DNA of 64,000 nt from contig JAHITX010000111.1 of the NCBI GenBank assembly GCA_018817425.1, forward strand, positions 62,001 through 126,000, in the 5' to 3' direction. Below, piece after piece: positions 29,703 through 38,270 of this stretch. Position numbers and translations under genes: made by a program. The DNA comes from Pseudomonadota bacterium (GTDB lineage Bacteria; Desulfobacterota; Desulfobacteria; Desulfobacterales; RPRI01). The notes beneath the pieces are model-generated. The model was given only the letters and a program-made list of their open reading frames with translations. It was not told the DNA's origin and made no database searches. How positions within the stretch are numbered: position 1 is the first letter of the stretch; every line of letters starts with the position of its first letter.

Positions 29703-32165
29703 ATGGACAATTTGACATGCATAGTAAGAACCGGCAGCGATGTGGCAGAAATCAAACAGTCTATTCTCGACAATCTTATTTGCATTCAGGGCCGCTTTGC
29801 ACCCATTGCATCTAAAAATGACTACTATCTTGCTGTCGCCTATGCTATCCGCGACCGGATATTGGGGCAATGGGCGAAAACAGCACGTACCTACTATCAG
29901 AAAGCAAGCAGAACCGTTTGCTATCTCTCGGCAGAATTTCTTCTCGGACCATTACTGGAAAATAATATGATAAACCTCGGCATCTATGAAGAGGTGAAAC
30001 AGGCCGTTTCTGAACTGGGGCTGGATTTACAGGAACTCATAGATCAGGAGGAAGAACCGGGCTTAGGAAACGGAGGACTTGGGCGGCTCGCCGCCTGCTA
30101 TCTAGACTCACTTGCAACACTCAATATCCCGTCTATCGGTTATGGCATTCGTTATGAATTCGGCATCTTCACGCAGGAAATTCGGGACGGCTGGCAGGTG
30201 GAGGTTGCCGACCAGTGGCTGCACAAGGGAAATCCGTGGGAAGTGGCACGTCCGGAAATCATCTACGATATTCCCTTCGGCGGTTATACGGAAAGTTTTG
30301 ATGAAGATTCCGGAAAGTACCATGTTGACTGGATACCCGGTCATAGTGTGCGCGGCGTTGCCTATGATACAATGATTACCGGTTATCGCTCGCATTCCGT
30401 TATAATGTTGCGCCTGTTTAAGGCGGAAGCAACCATGTCTTTTGATTTTGAATCTTTCAATATCGGTGATTACTATGGTGCAGTTCATGAAAAGATCGGA
30501 TCGGAAAACCTGACCAAAGTACTCTACCCCAATGACGAGCCACTTGCAGGCAGGCAGCTGCGGCTGATGCAACAGTTCTTTTTCGTTTCCTGCGCCCTGC
30601 AGGACATGATCCGCATATACTTCCAGCGGGAAAAAACGATAGATAAATTTCATGAAAAATACACTATCCAACTTAACGACACACACCCTGCAATCGGCGT
30701 TGCGGAGTTAATGCGCCTTTTGGTCGATGTTTATGATATGCAATGGGACAATGCATGGGATATTACAAGAAGAACCTTCTGCTACACCAATCATACGCTG
30801 TTGTCAGAGGCACTGGAAAAATGGCCCGTACCGCTCTTTAAGATTATTCTCCCGCGTCACATGGAAATCATCTATGAAATCAACCGGCGTTTCTTAGATG
30901 ATATTCGCAGAACCTATCCGGATGATGAAAACATGATCCGACGGCTTTCCATAATTGATGAAGGTGGAGAGCATTATGTACGAATGGCAAATCTGGCCTG
31001 TATCGGCAGCCATAAAATAAACGGCGTTGCACAAATGCATACCGAACTTTTACGCAAACTGGTTTTAAACGACTTTAATCATATCACTCCGGAAAAATTT
31101 ACGAACGTAACAAACGGCGTTACGCCCCGCCGCTTTGTCCTTGCTTCCAACCCCAAGCTTGCTTTGCTGATATCAGAGTGCATAGGTGACGGATGGATAA
31201 AGGATCTATCCCAACTCAGGAAATTAGAAGCATGTACTAAAGACTCATCTTTTCTTGATCAATGGCGCACAATCAAACGCCAAAACAAGGCGCTCCTTTC
31301 TGAAATCATCAGAAATCGCACAGGCATTGTAACAAACCCGGATTCGCTCTTTGACATCCAGGCCAAAAGAATTCACGAATACAAAAGGCAGCATCTTAAT
31401 GTACTGCACGTTACCACCCTTTATAACCGTATCATGAAAGGGCAGACGCAGGACATGCCGCCTCGCACAGTTATCTTCAGCGGTAAAGCCGCGCCCGGAT
31501 ATTTTATGGCAAAGCTGATTATTAAACTTATCCACTCCATTGCCGAGGTTATCAACAACGAAACTAAAGCAGCCGATCTGCTAAAGGTAGTCTTTCTTCC
31601 GAATTTCAACGTGAAAAATGCTTATCGCGTCTATCCGGCAGCCGATCTGTCCGAACAGATTTCAACTGCAGGCAAGGAGGCTTCCGGTACAGGAAATATG
31701 AAATTCTCCTTAAATGGAGCGCTAACGATAGGAACACTGGACGGTGCCAATGTAGAAATCCGTGAAGAAGTTGGGGCCGATAATTTCTTTCTTTTCGGCC
31801 TCACTGCAAATGAAGTGGTTCAGAAAAGAATAGAAGGCTATCGCCCGCAGGATGTGATCATGGTGAACAACGAGCTGCACGAGGCAATTGAACTGATTGA
31901 CAGCGGCCTTTTCTCACACGGCGATCGTGACATGTTCAGACCACTCACAAAAACGCTCCGCGAGCATGATGAGTACATGCTATGTGCAGATTATCCACTG
32001 TATATCGCCTGTCAGGAACAGGTCGGTCAAACCTATCTAAAACAAGAAGACTGGCTTCGTATGAGCATGCTGAACGTAGCAAGGATGGGGAAATTTTCTT
32101 CAGACCGCGCAATCAGTGAATACTGCGATCATATCTGGCAAATAAAACCGGTGGTTATCGATTAA
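29703..32165 (+). CDS. glgP: Glycogen/starch phosphorylase (copy 2)
   Basis: A second GT35 phosphorylase, about 820 residues from ATG 29703 (AAAGGA 7 bases upstream; the frame opens at 29664). It keeps VCYLSAEFLLGP, EEEPGLGNGGLGRLAACYL and the PLP-lysine motif EASGTGNMKFSLNGALTIGT. It is clearly homologous to copy 1 but far from identical, so not a recent duplication. No sigma-54 site was found before this copy. Two isoenzymes may serve different glucan lengths or conditions. Its stop overlaps an antitoxin remnant on the other strand. Confidence 0.95.
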   Translation: MDNLTCIVRTGSDVAEIKQSILDNLICIQGRFAPIASKNDYYLAVAYAIRDRILGQWAKTARTYYQKASRTVCYLSAEFLLGPLLENNMINLGIYEEVKQAVSELGLDLQELIDQEEEPGLGNGGLGRLAACYLDSLATLNIPSIGYGIRYEFGIFTQEIRDGWQVEVADQWLHKGNPWEVARPEIIYDIPFGGYTESFDEDSGKYHVDWIPGHSVRGVAYDTMITGYRSHSVIMLRLFKAEATMSFDFESFNIGDYYGAVHEKIGSENLTKVLYPNDEPLAGRQLRLMQQFFFVSCALQDMIRIYFQREKTIDKFHEKYTIQLNDTHPAIGVAELMRLLVDVYDMQWDNAWDITRRTFCYTNHTLLSEALEKWPVPLFKIILPRHMEIIYEINRRFLDDIRRTYPDDENMIRRLSIIDEGGEHYVRMANLACIGSHKINGVAQMHTELLRKLVLNDFNHITPEKFTNVTNGVTPRRFVLASNPKLALLISECIGDGWIKDLSQLRKLEACTKDSSFLDQWRTIKRQNKALLSEIIRNRTGIVTNPDSLFDIQAKRIHEYKRQHLNVLHVTTLYNRIMKGQTQDMPPRTVIFSGKAAPGYFMAKLIIKLIHSIAEVINNETKAADLLKVVFLPNFNVKNAYRVYPAADLSEQISTAGKEASGTGNMKFSLNGALTIGTLDGANVEIREEVGADNFFLFGLTANEVVQKRIEGYRPQDVIMVNNELHEAIELIDSGLFSHGDRDMFRPLTKTLREHDEYMLCADYPLYIACQEQVGQTYLKQEDWLRMSMLNVARMGKFSSDRAISEYCDHIWQIKPVVID

Positions 32166-32290
32166 GCTTGATGAGCCGTGTATTCATCCAATAACCTGCG
32201 AATCATTTTCTGATACTGAGTATTATGTTTTTTCGCCTCTTTTTTAAAAAACTCTATACTACCTTTGCTTAGAGCAATCCAGTTTAGTTT
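32162..32290 (-). pseudogene. Remnant of a CopG/BrnA-like antitoxin
   Basis: A start-less frame of about 42 codons reads KKLNWIALSKGSIEFFKK, then EAKKHNTQYQKMIRRLLDEY, then a stop. The serine-x-x-x-ILE-FFKKEA and YQKMIR-x-LLD-x-Y pattern resembles the ribbon-helix-helix C-terminus of CopG/BrnA-type antitoxins. An in-frame stop lies directly upstream, so the N-terminus is missing. No toxin gene adjoins. Confidence 0.5.
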
Positions 32291-32825
32291 TTAAACTTTC
32301 TCCTTATCCCTACCAATCCAATCAGCCCTAAAACCAAGGAGCCAGACTGCTCCGGGTATGGGAATGGCGGAGATATCACCGGTGCCGATAGAAGTGACAT
32401 AAACTGGATGAACTGCAAACGCATCATGAACCCAGACCTTAATAAAGTCACCTTGGGCCCCACCTGTGAAATCAAAGCCCCAAGCCTGGAACGGATTGGA
32501 AGAACACTCCATACCAGACCAGTAATCAGATGCCTGCAAATTGCTGAATAGGCCTGTGTTTTGAAGACCCCAGCCAGGTTGAGAATATGTTCCATCAGTT
32601 GCACTATAGCCAATATTACCCAGTGACTCATAAAACAGATGTTCCATTTCGCTGGACGTTATGTTATAGCCAGCCAGGACCGATTCCATCATACTCAAAG
32701 ATAAGGTTGTAGGTGTTTCCAAGATAATCGGCAGTCCCATGTATTGCTAAAGTTGCACCAGCTTTGACTGGCATAATCACTAAAAGCATCACTGTTAGCA
32801 CCAATAACAGACTCAACTTCTTCAT
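32284..32825 (-). pseudogene. Frameshifted PEP-CTERM-type exported protein
   Basis: Three frames together make one protein. From ATG 32825 there is a signal peptide (MKKLSLLLVLTVMLLVIMPV) and the mature start ATLAIHGTADYLGNTYNLIF. The frame then stops near 32660, and the match continues in a second frame (YNITSSEMEHLFYESLGNIG) and finally in a third. The end carries a sorting signal of the PEP-CTERM type, IPIPGAVWLLG plus LGLIGLVGIRRKFKN, split by a one-base insertion near 32320. Two frameshifts mean it cannot be made as a single chain unless they are sequencing errors. Confidence 0.7.
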
Positions 32826-32865
32826 GTGCGAATTCCTTCTTTTTTGATTAATTGGTTATCTGAAC

Positions 32866-33003
32866 TTTGATGGTCTCGTAAAAAAGTCTGGAAATTCCTG
32901 TTTCGTCATGCCGGACCCGATCCGGCATCCAGCATTTCAATAGGTTCTGGATACCGGCTTTCGCCGGTATGACGGTTTGGGGACTTTTTACTAATTCATC
33001 AAC
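32866..33003. repeat. MITE-like inverted-repeat element, about 138 bp
   Basis: The ends are imperfect inverted repeats (TTGATGGTCTCGTAAAAAAG against TTGATGAATTAGTAAAAAGT). The core holds nested hairpins from the CGTCATGCCGG / CCGGTATGACG type of repeat common in deltaproteobacterial genomes. It sits exactly where the RND pseudogene loses its 5' part. Confidence 0.65.
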
Positions 33004-34128
33004 TTTAATTTCCACTTAAAATGGTATAAGAAACTGGTCGCCATAGCATCTGAACATCCCGATATCCATGCGTATATGTCAGCGGTTGGCTCAGGCGGGT
33101 ACAGTGCTGCAAGTAATATAGGCCGGATCTTTTTTGCTTTAAAACCCCAAAGAGAGCGGGAAAAGAATGTAGATGAAATTATACGGGAACTAAGGCCCAA
33201 GCTAACTCATGTACCCGGTATCAAGATATTTTTACAAAATACTCCAACGATCCGGGTTGGTGATAAATTGACCAAGAGCCAGTATCAATTGACTCTGCAG
33301 AGTCCTGATACAGCCGAACTTTATAAGGCCGCAAAAACACTTGAAGCAAAAATGCAGGATTTGCCTGAACTCCGGGATGTAACCAGCGGTCTACAGTTAA
33401 ACAATCCTCAGGTTAATATCCGTATAGACCGGGACAAGTCATCGGCTTTGGGAATAACTTCGCGGCAGATAGAAGATACTCTTTACTATGCCTATGGTTC
33501 AAAACAGGTTTCGACTATTTATGCACCAAACAACCAGTATCAGGTCATACTTGAACTTGAACCCGAATATCAGATGGACCCGGCAGCTCTTTCACTGCTT
33601 TATGTAAGGACAAACTCCGATAAGTTGGTGCCGCTTAATACAATTTCAACTCTGACAAAAGATGTTGGTCCTCTATCAGTTAATCATCTTGGCCAGCTTC
33701 CTGCCGTTACCATTTCCTTTGACTTAAAAACAGGAATAGCACTTAGTGATGCCATTAATGCGGTTGAAGAACTTGCTCATGTCACTTAACCGCAAACCGT
33801 TACCAAAAGTTTTCAGGGTACCGCTCAGGCATTCCAGTCATCAACAAAAGGACTTTTTCCGCTTCTCATACTGGCCCTTCTTGTTAATTATGTAGTACTT
33901 GGAATTCTTTATGAAAGCTTTATACATCCTCTTACCATACTTTCAGGCCTTCCGGCAGCAGGATTAGGAGCAGGAGCAGAAGCACGGCGACCGCTTGGCC
34001 TTGCTGTTGTAAGAGGCCTTGTGGTTTCCCAGCTCCTTACACTTTATATAACGCCTGTGGTATTCTATTATATGGATAAATTAAAAGTTAAGGCAGGAAA
34101 TTTGTTTAAACCGGCTACTATCGGCTAA
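33004..34128 (+). pseudogene. Degenerate RND efflux permease (HAE1/MdtB-like)
   Basis: An open frame from 33004 encodes part of the periplasmic porter domain of an RND pump (HAYMSAVGSGGYSAASNIGR ... SFDLKTGIALSDAINAVEEL). It meets an in-frame TAA at 33787. The same frame then goes on with TTKSFQGTAQAFQSS-like sequence and a helix 7 segment (LLVNYVVLGILYESFIHPLT). Next it jumps at a GCAGGA repeat straight to the last-helix motif AEARRPLGLAVVRGLVVSQL. The N-terminal half, helices 8-11 and the second porter half are missing. It is not close to the intact pump at 14993 and is a dead gene. Confidence 0.85.
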
Positions 34129-34189
34129 ATCCGATGGCTTGGAGCAAAGCGATCAAGGGGAATCTTTTCTTTATTACTTGCAAAACATA

Positions 34190-34331
34190 GAGCCACTTTC
34201 AAAACATTTCAGTTTGGTCAAGTTCAAGGCAGGGAAAAATTTTAACCGCAGGAATACATGGAGTATTTCGATGATTAAAATTTTCATCCAACGCAGAGAT
34301 CGGCCAAAATGGGACGTTTTGAAACCGGCTC
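34190..34331. mobile_element. 142-bp MITE, copy 1
   Basis: Begins GAGCCACTTTCAAAAC and ends in the inverted complement GTTTTGAAACCGGCTC. Internal inverted repeats (AAATTTTAA/TTAAAATTT) let the whole element fold on itself. CATA directly flanks both ends (34186-34189 and 34332-34335), a likely 4-bp target duplication. A second copy lies at 34784 in the same orientation. Confidence 0.8.
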
Positions 34332-34351
34332 CATAGAATTGCTGTGTTTTA

Positions 34352-34765
34352 TTAATAGTCAATACTTTCGAATTTTTTTATTTTATCTATAAATTCCTGC
34401 GGCAGTTTGACAACTTTCTTGTTATTAAATTCAAAACACATGTTATAGGTAAAACCAAAGGCACAAACTTGATCTGCTTTTGTAATCAGATAATCCATTA
34501 TAAACATCTTTGATTTCAATTCGCTTACTTTACATCCTATGATAATATCATCTCCGAAAAACAGTTCCTTTTTGTATTTGCAATTTGCCTCGGATATGAT
34601 CATCCCATAACCGCTTATATCAAATTCTGAAAAACCGAACTGATTTAGATAAGCGACTCTTGCTTGTTGGAAATATACAAAATGCATCTGGTAACCGACA
34701 TGATTGCCATAATTCAGATCGTCTATACGTACTTTAAGAGGAATTAAAAATTTAAATTCTGTCAT
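34352..34765 (-). CDS. Acyl-CoA thioesterase, hotdog fold (YbgC/4HBT-like)
   Basis: A 137-residue single hotdog domain beginning FKFLIPLKVRIDDLNYGNHV. The Asp-Asp-Leu-Asn-Tyr-Gly-Asn-His-Val stretch corresponds to the active-site motif of 4-hydroxybenzoyl-CoA thioesterase/YbgC proteins (D-x-D-x-x-G-H-V). These hydrolyse acyl-CoA or acyl-ACP thioesters. It is bracketed by two same-orientation copies of a 142-bp MITE and has no operon partner. Confidence 0.85.
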   Translation of the reverse strand: MTEFKFLIPLKVRIDDLNYGNHVGYQMHFVYFQQARVAYLNQFGFSEFDISGYGMIISEANCKYKKELFFGDDIIIGCKVSELKSKMFIMDYLITKADQVCAFGFTYNMCFEFNNKKVVKLPQEFIDKIKKFESIDY

Positions 34766-34783
34766 AGTAATAACCTTTTATTG

Positions 34784-34925
34784 GAGCCACTTTCAAAACG
34801 TTTCAGTTTGGTCAAGCTCAAGACGGGAGAAAATTTCAACCGCAGGAATACATTGAGTATTTCGAGGATTGAAATTTGAGCCCAACGCTGAGATCGGCCA
34901 AAATGGGGCGTTTTGAAACTGGCTC
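34784..34925. mobile_element. 142-bp MITE, copy 2
   Basis: Same length and orientation as copy 1, about 88% identical by eye over 142 bp. Ends are GAGCCACTTTCAAAACG and CGTTTTGAAACTGGCTC. Flanks are ATTG and ATTT, so the target duplication is imperfect or decayed. Its right end supplies the last two bases of the stop codon of the adjacent histidine kinase gene. Confidence 0.8.
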
Positions 34926-37900
34926 ATTTGTTTAGTTCTTCTTTAACTGCACGGCCGATTTCATTAGCTGTATAAGGCTTTTTAACATATTTGCCGGCTC
35001 CTAGTTTTTGTACTTCTCTTATAACAACCGTATCTGTATAGCCGCTTACAATAATAGCTTTTTGTCTGGGATGGATTTTAAGAATCCGTTTATATGTTTC
35101 AAGTCCATCTATATTTGGTTCCATAATCATATCCAATATTACCAGATCAACTTTATTATGTTCAAGGTAAGCTACGGCACCCTCGCCGCTTGAAACGGAA
35201 CTGGCGTCATATCCGAGTTTAGTCAGTATATCAACGGCAATTTCTCTTTGTATTTTAACATCATCTATGACCAGAATTGATTCATTATTACCTCTGAATT
35301 CGCAAATATTATAATCCATTTTTCTGTTTTCAATTACTTCACGGGTAGCCGGCAAATATATTTCAAAAGTAGCACCTTTTCCGATTGTACTTTTCACTTC
35401 AATATATCCTTTGTGATCTTTTACAGTTCCCCAGACAACCGCCATACCAAGGCCTGACCCGCTTCTGCCCATTTTTTTCTTAGTATAAAAAGGCTCAAAA
35501 ATTCTTTCAAGATCTTCAGATGAAATACCGATGCCTGAATCCATTACTTTTAATACAACATAATCACCTTCCATTACCTCGTCATAACCTTTCAATGGTT
35601 TGTCAACATACTGGTTATGTGTTGATATTATAATCTCACCTCCGTTTGGCATGGCTTCGGCTGCATTATAAACCAGGTTCATAATCATTTTGGATAAATG
35701 TATCGGTGAACCTGTACAATTCAGCAGATTTTCGGATAAATTCGTTTTAAGTGTGATCAGATTATTTTGATATAACAATTCATTCTCAGGCGATGACAGG
35801 TAAGCATTAATAATATCATTTATATTAGTAAGTTCCATTACGGCAACCCCGCGTCTTGCCAGTGTAAGTAAATCCTGAACAACAGCAGCAGCTCTAAGGC
35901 CTGATTCCTGAATAGCCAGAATCGATGCCCTCAAAGGATTATCGTAAGGCATATCCATCAAGATCATTTCAGGATATCCTACAATTCCACCTAATATATT
36001 ATTGAGATCATGGGCAACACCTCCTGCCAGCGTGCCAAGAGCCTCCATTTTCTCTGAGCGTTTTAAGCGTTCCATAAGTTTCTGCTTTTCTGCATGAGCC
36101 TCTTCCTGATCGGTAATATCAATAGCCATCTCGCAGCGAACCATTCGACCGTCTGGCCATTGGATAGCTTTATCTATGCACCTAAACCATCTATCCGCTA
36201 CTTTATTTTTGAATTTCCAGATATGCGGCTCTCCAAACTTTTCTCCAAAAATGATATCATTGGTACAAAACGAACAGGGCAAATCCAGATTTTGCAAAAC
36301 TTTATAGCATTTTTTACCGACAGGATCCGGCCAATATTTTTTAAAAGCTTCATTAGCATATAACATTTCATATGTATCAGGGTCGCATACATATATCGGT
36401 TCATCAATGCTGTCGAATACGGAAAGCAACTGCCTGCGTTCGGAATCCAGCTTTATTTCAACCTGTTCCAGTTTAATAATATCTTCTTTAAGCTTTTTAT
36501 TTGCTTCGGTAAGTTCATTAGTCCGGTCTTTAACTATATTTTCCAGATGATTCCGATGTTCCCTGAGTTGTTCTTCGGCTTGTGTTGCAGCTGTTTTTGC
36601 CTGGTTTGCATTTTCAACTTCTTTTTCCAGGTTTTGATGCAGGGTCTTTAAGTCATTGACCATGGACTTAAATTGGCCGGATAGTGCATCCATTTCAATT
36701 ACATTGCTTGGCTTAATTTTGGTTTCATAAATACCTGTGCCCAGACGTTGGATTGCATTTGATAAACCGCCCGTGGTTTCCGCTATTTTTCCGGACATGC
36801 GCCGGGTATTTCTCAACAGATATAAAAAGAATGCAATGTAAAAAAGCACCATGAAACCGGCTGCGGCATATCCAACATATTTTGATTGATGCTCCAATTT
36901 TGAAACCGGGCTTAATATTGTTTTTTTATCTGCAATTACTATGAGTTTCCAACCGGTTTCCGGGACAGTGTGTTGACAGAGCAAATAACTATCATCGTTT
37001 AAGATAATCTCTGCGGAACCTTTTGTTTGCTGTATTAATTTTGAAATTGATTCAGCAGCATGCGGGAGTACTGAGTTTAACAAATTAAATATTTGAGGCT
37101 TATGTGTGTCTTGTTGGACTTTACCCTTGTAAGTATATTTATGCAACTCGGCCAATCCGAATATTTTTTCCACTTCCGGCGGCATAGCCATGATTGTTCC
37201 CTTAGAATCAATCAAAAACGCATGGGTTCCCCAAGGCAGTTTCAGTTTTATCAGATTTTCGATAAAATTTGTTATGGTGATATCTATGCCAACAACTCCT
37301 TCTAAGAAATCAGCTCGATATATCGGAACAATGCAGGACATCATCCACCCCTTGCCCATAGGATCAAGATATGCCTCCGTCCAGACATTGCTGCGTCCCG
37401 GATTGTGTTTTTCATCGGCCAGATAGTAAAAGTTAAAATCAGGGATGTTCATTTTCGGAGGCAGTTGCTTAAAAACATCTTTAAAAAACGGGTAGTACCG
37501 GCTCATGGAATCGAAAGTATTAAGATAGACAGCCACAATATTTCTGTTTGCATGATATATACCTTTTAACAATGGATCAAGTGATTCACTTTGTAATGCC
37601 TTTTTTCTTTCTTTGTATTCGATGGGTCGTAGTGCAGAATAGTAGAGGCTGCAACCCCCGTTGTCTTCCGGTTTATAATATACACCGTTTGAAGCAAATC
37701 TGAATTCAGGAATTTGTTTTTGCAATGAAAATTGGTCGGGATGATTATAAAACCGTATTATTTCCGATTGCAATATCAATGATAAATCGGAAACGGTGCG
37801 CAATTGCTCGCTGGTAATCCGGGTTTGACTTTCCGTAATTTCCATAAGATGTGAAAGTCTATCATTGCTAAGAGTATATACCGATTTATCTATCAGATAA

Positions 37901-38019
37901 GAGTTCATGAAAAAATATAAAGCGAGCAGAGTAATTTCAATAATAAGAAGCGGCAATAGAGCTGCCTTAAAAAATTCGCGGGATATAAAATTTCTAAGAG
38001 ATATTTTTTTATCGGCCAT
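34924..38019 (-). CDS. Hybrid sensor histidine kinase with extracytoplasmic sensor, PAS and receiver
   Basis: About 1031 residues from ATG 38019 (MADKKISLRNFISREFFK; the frame opens at 38073, neither start has a clear ribosome site). Order: first membrane helix (about 17-38), a large dCache-like sensor to about 370, second helix, a HAMP-like linker and coiled coil, a PAS domain (about 550-670), then HisKA with the phospho-acceptor His near 670 (GGVAHDLNNILGG). A HATPase domain follows (DSGIGIS, GSGLGMAVVWG), then a C-terminal receiver with Asp near 963 (VILDMIMEP). The stop codon is formed at the junction with MITE copy 2, so the original C-terminus may have differed slightly. Confidence 0.92.
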   Translation of the reverse strand: MADKKISLRNFISREFFKAALLPLLIIEITLLALYFFMNSYLIDKSVYTLSNDRLSHLMEITESQTRITSEQLRTVSDLSLILQSEIIRFYNHPDQFSLQKQIPEFRFASNGVYYKPEDNGGCSLYYSALRPIEYKERKKALQSESLDPLLKGIYHANRNIVAVYLNTFDSMSRYYPFFKDVFKQLPPKMNIPDFNFYYLADEKHNPGRSNVWTEAYLDPMGKGWMMSCIVPIYRADFLEGVVGIDITITNFIENLIKLKLPWGTHAFLIDSKGTIMAMPPEVEKIFGLAELHKYTYKGKVQQDTHKPQIFNLLNSVLPHAAESISKLIQQTKGSAEIILNDDSYLLCQHTVPETGWKLIVIADKKTILSPVSKLEHQSKYVGYAAAGFMVLFYIAFFLYLLRNTRRMSGKIAETTGGLSNAIQRLGTGIYETKIKPSNVIEMDALSGQFKSMVNDLKTLHQNLEKEVENANQAKTAATQAEEQLREHRNHLENIVKDRTNELTEANKKLKEDIIKLEQVEIKLDSERRQLLSVFDSIDEPIYVCDPDTYEMLYANEAFKKYWPDPVGKKCYKVLQNLDLPCSFCTNDIIFGEKFGEPHIWKFKNKVADRWFRCIDKAIQWPDGRMVRCEMAIDITDQEEAHAEKQKLMERLKRSEKMEALGTLAGGVAHDLNNILGGIVGYPEMILMDMPYDNPLRASILAIQESGLRAAAVVQDLLTLARRGVAVMELTNINDIINAYLSSPENELLYQNNLITLKTNLSENLLNCTGSPIHLSKMIMNLVYNAAEAMPNGGEIIISTHNQYVDKPLKGYDEVMEGDYVVLKVMDSGIGISSEDLERIFEPFYTKKKMGRSGSGLGMAVVWGTVKDHKGYIEVKSTIGKGATFEIYLPATREVIENRKMDYNICEFRGNNESILVIDDVKIQREIAVDILTKLGYDASSVSSGEGAVAYLEHNKVDLVILDMIMEPNIDGLETYKRILKIHPRQKAIIVSGYTDTVVIREVQKLGAGKYVKKPYTANEIGRAVKEELNK

Positions 38020-38270
38020 GATATTATATAAGATACATATACCAACATCTGTGGTAAGATTTTTTGGAGGCATGTTTATTATAGATTAGTTTTTATTGCA
38101 AGAACATATTAGGTTATGAAATATGTAACTATATATAATTCTGTGTGTTATGAATTTAGAGTCTATCAGGTATTAAACTACAAAAGTTGATTTTACAAAA
38201 CAAAGACTTATTATTAACGAAAGATGTGGGCTTTTTGGCAACAATCACTTAAATTATTTAAACATATATA

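Noticed and set aside
33787-33789. In-frame TAA in the RND fragment as a possible recoding site
   Set aside because: The fragment also lacks its 5' half and several helices, so plain decay explains the stop; TAA is not a selenocysteine or pyrrolysine codon.
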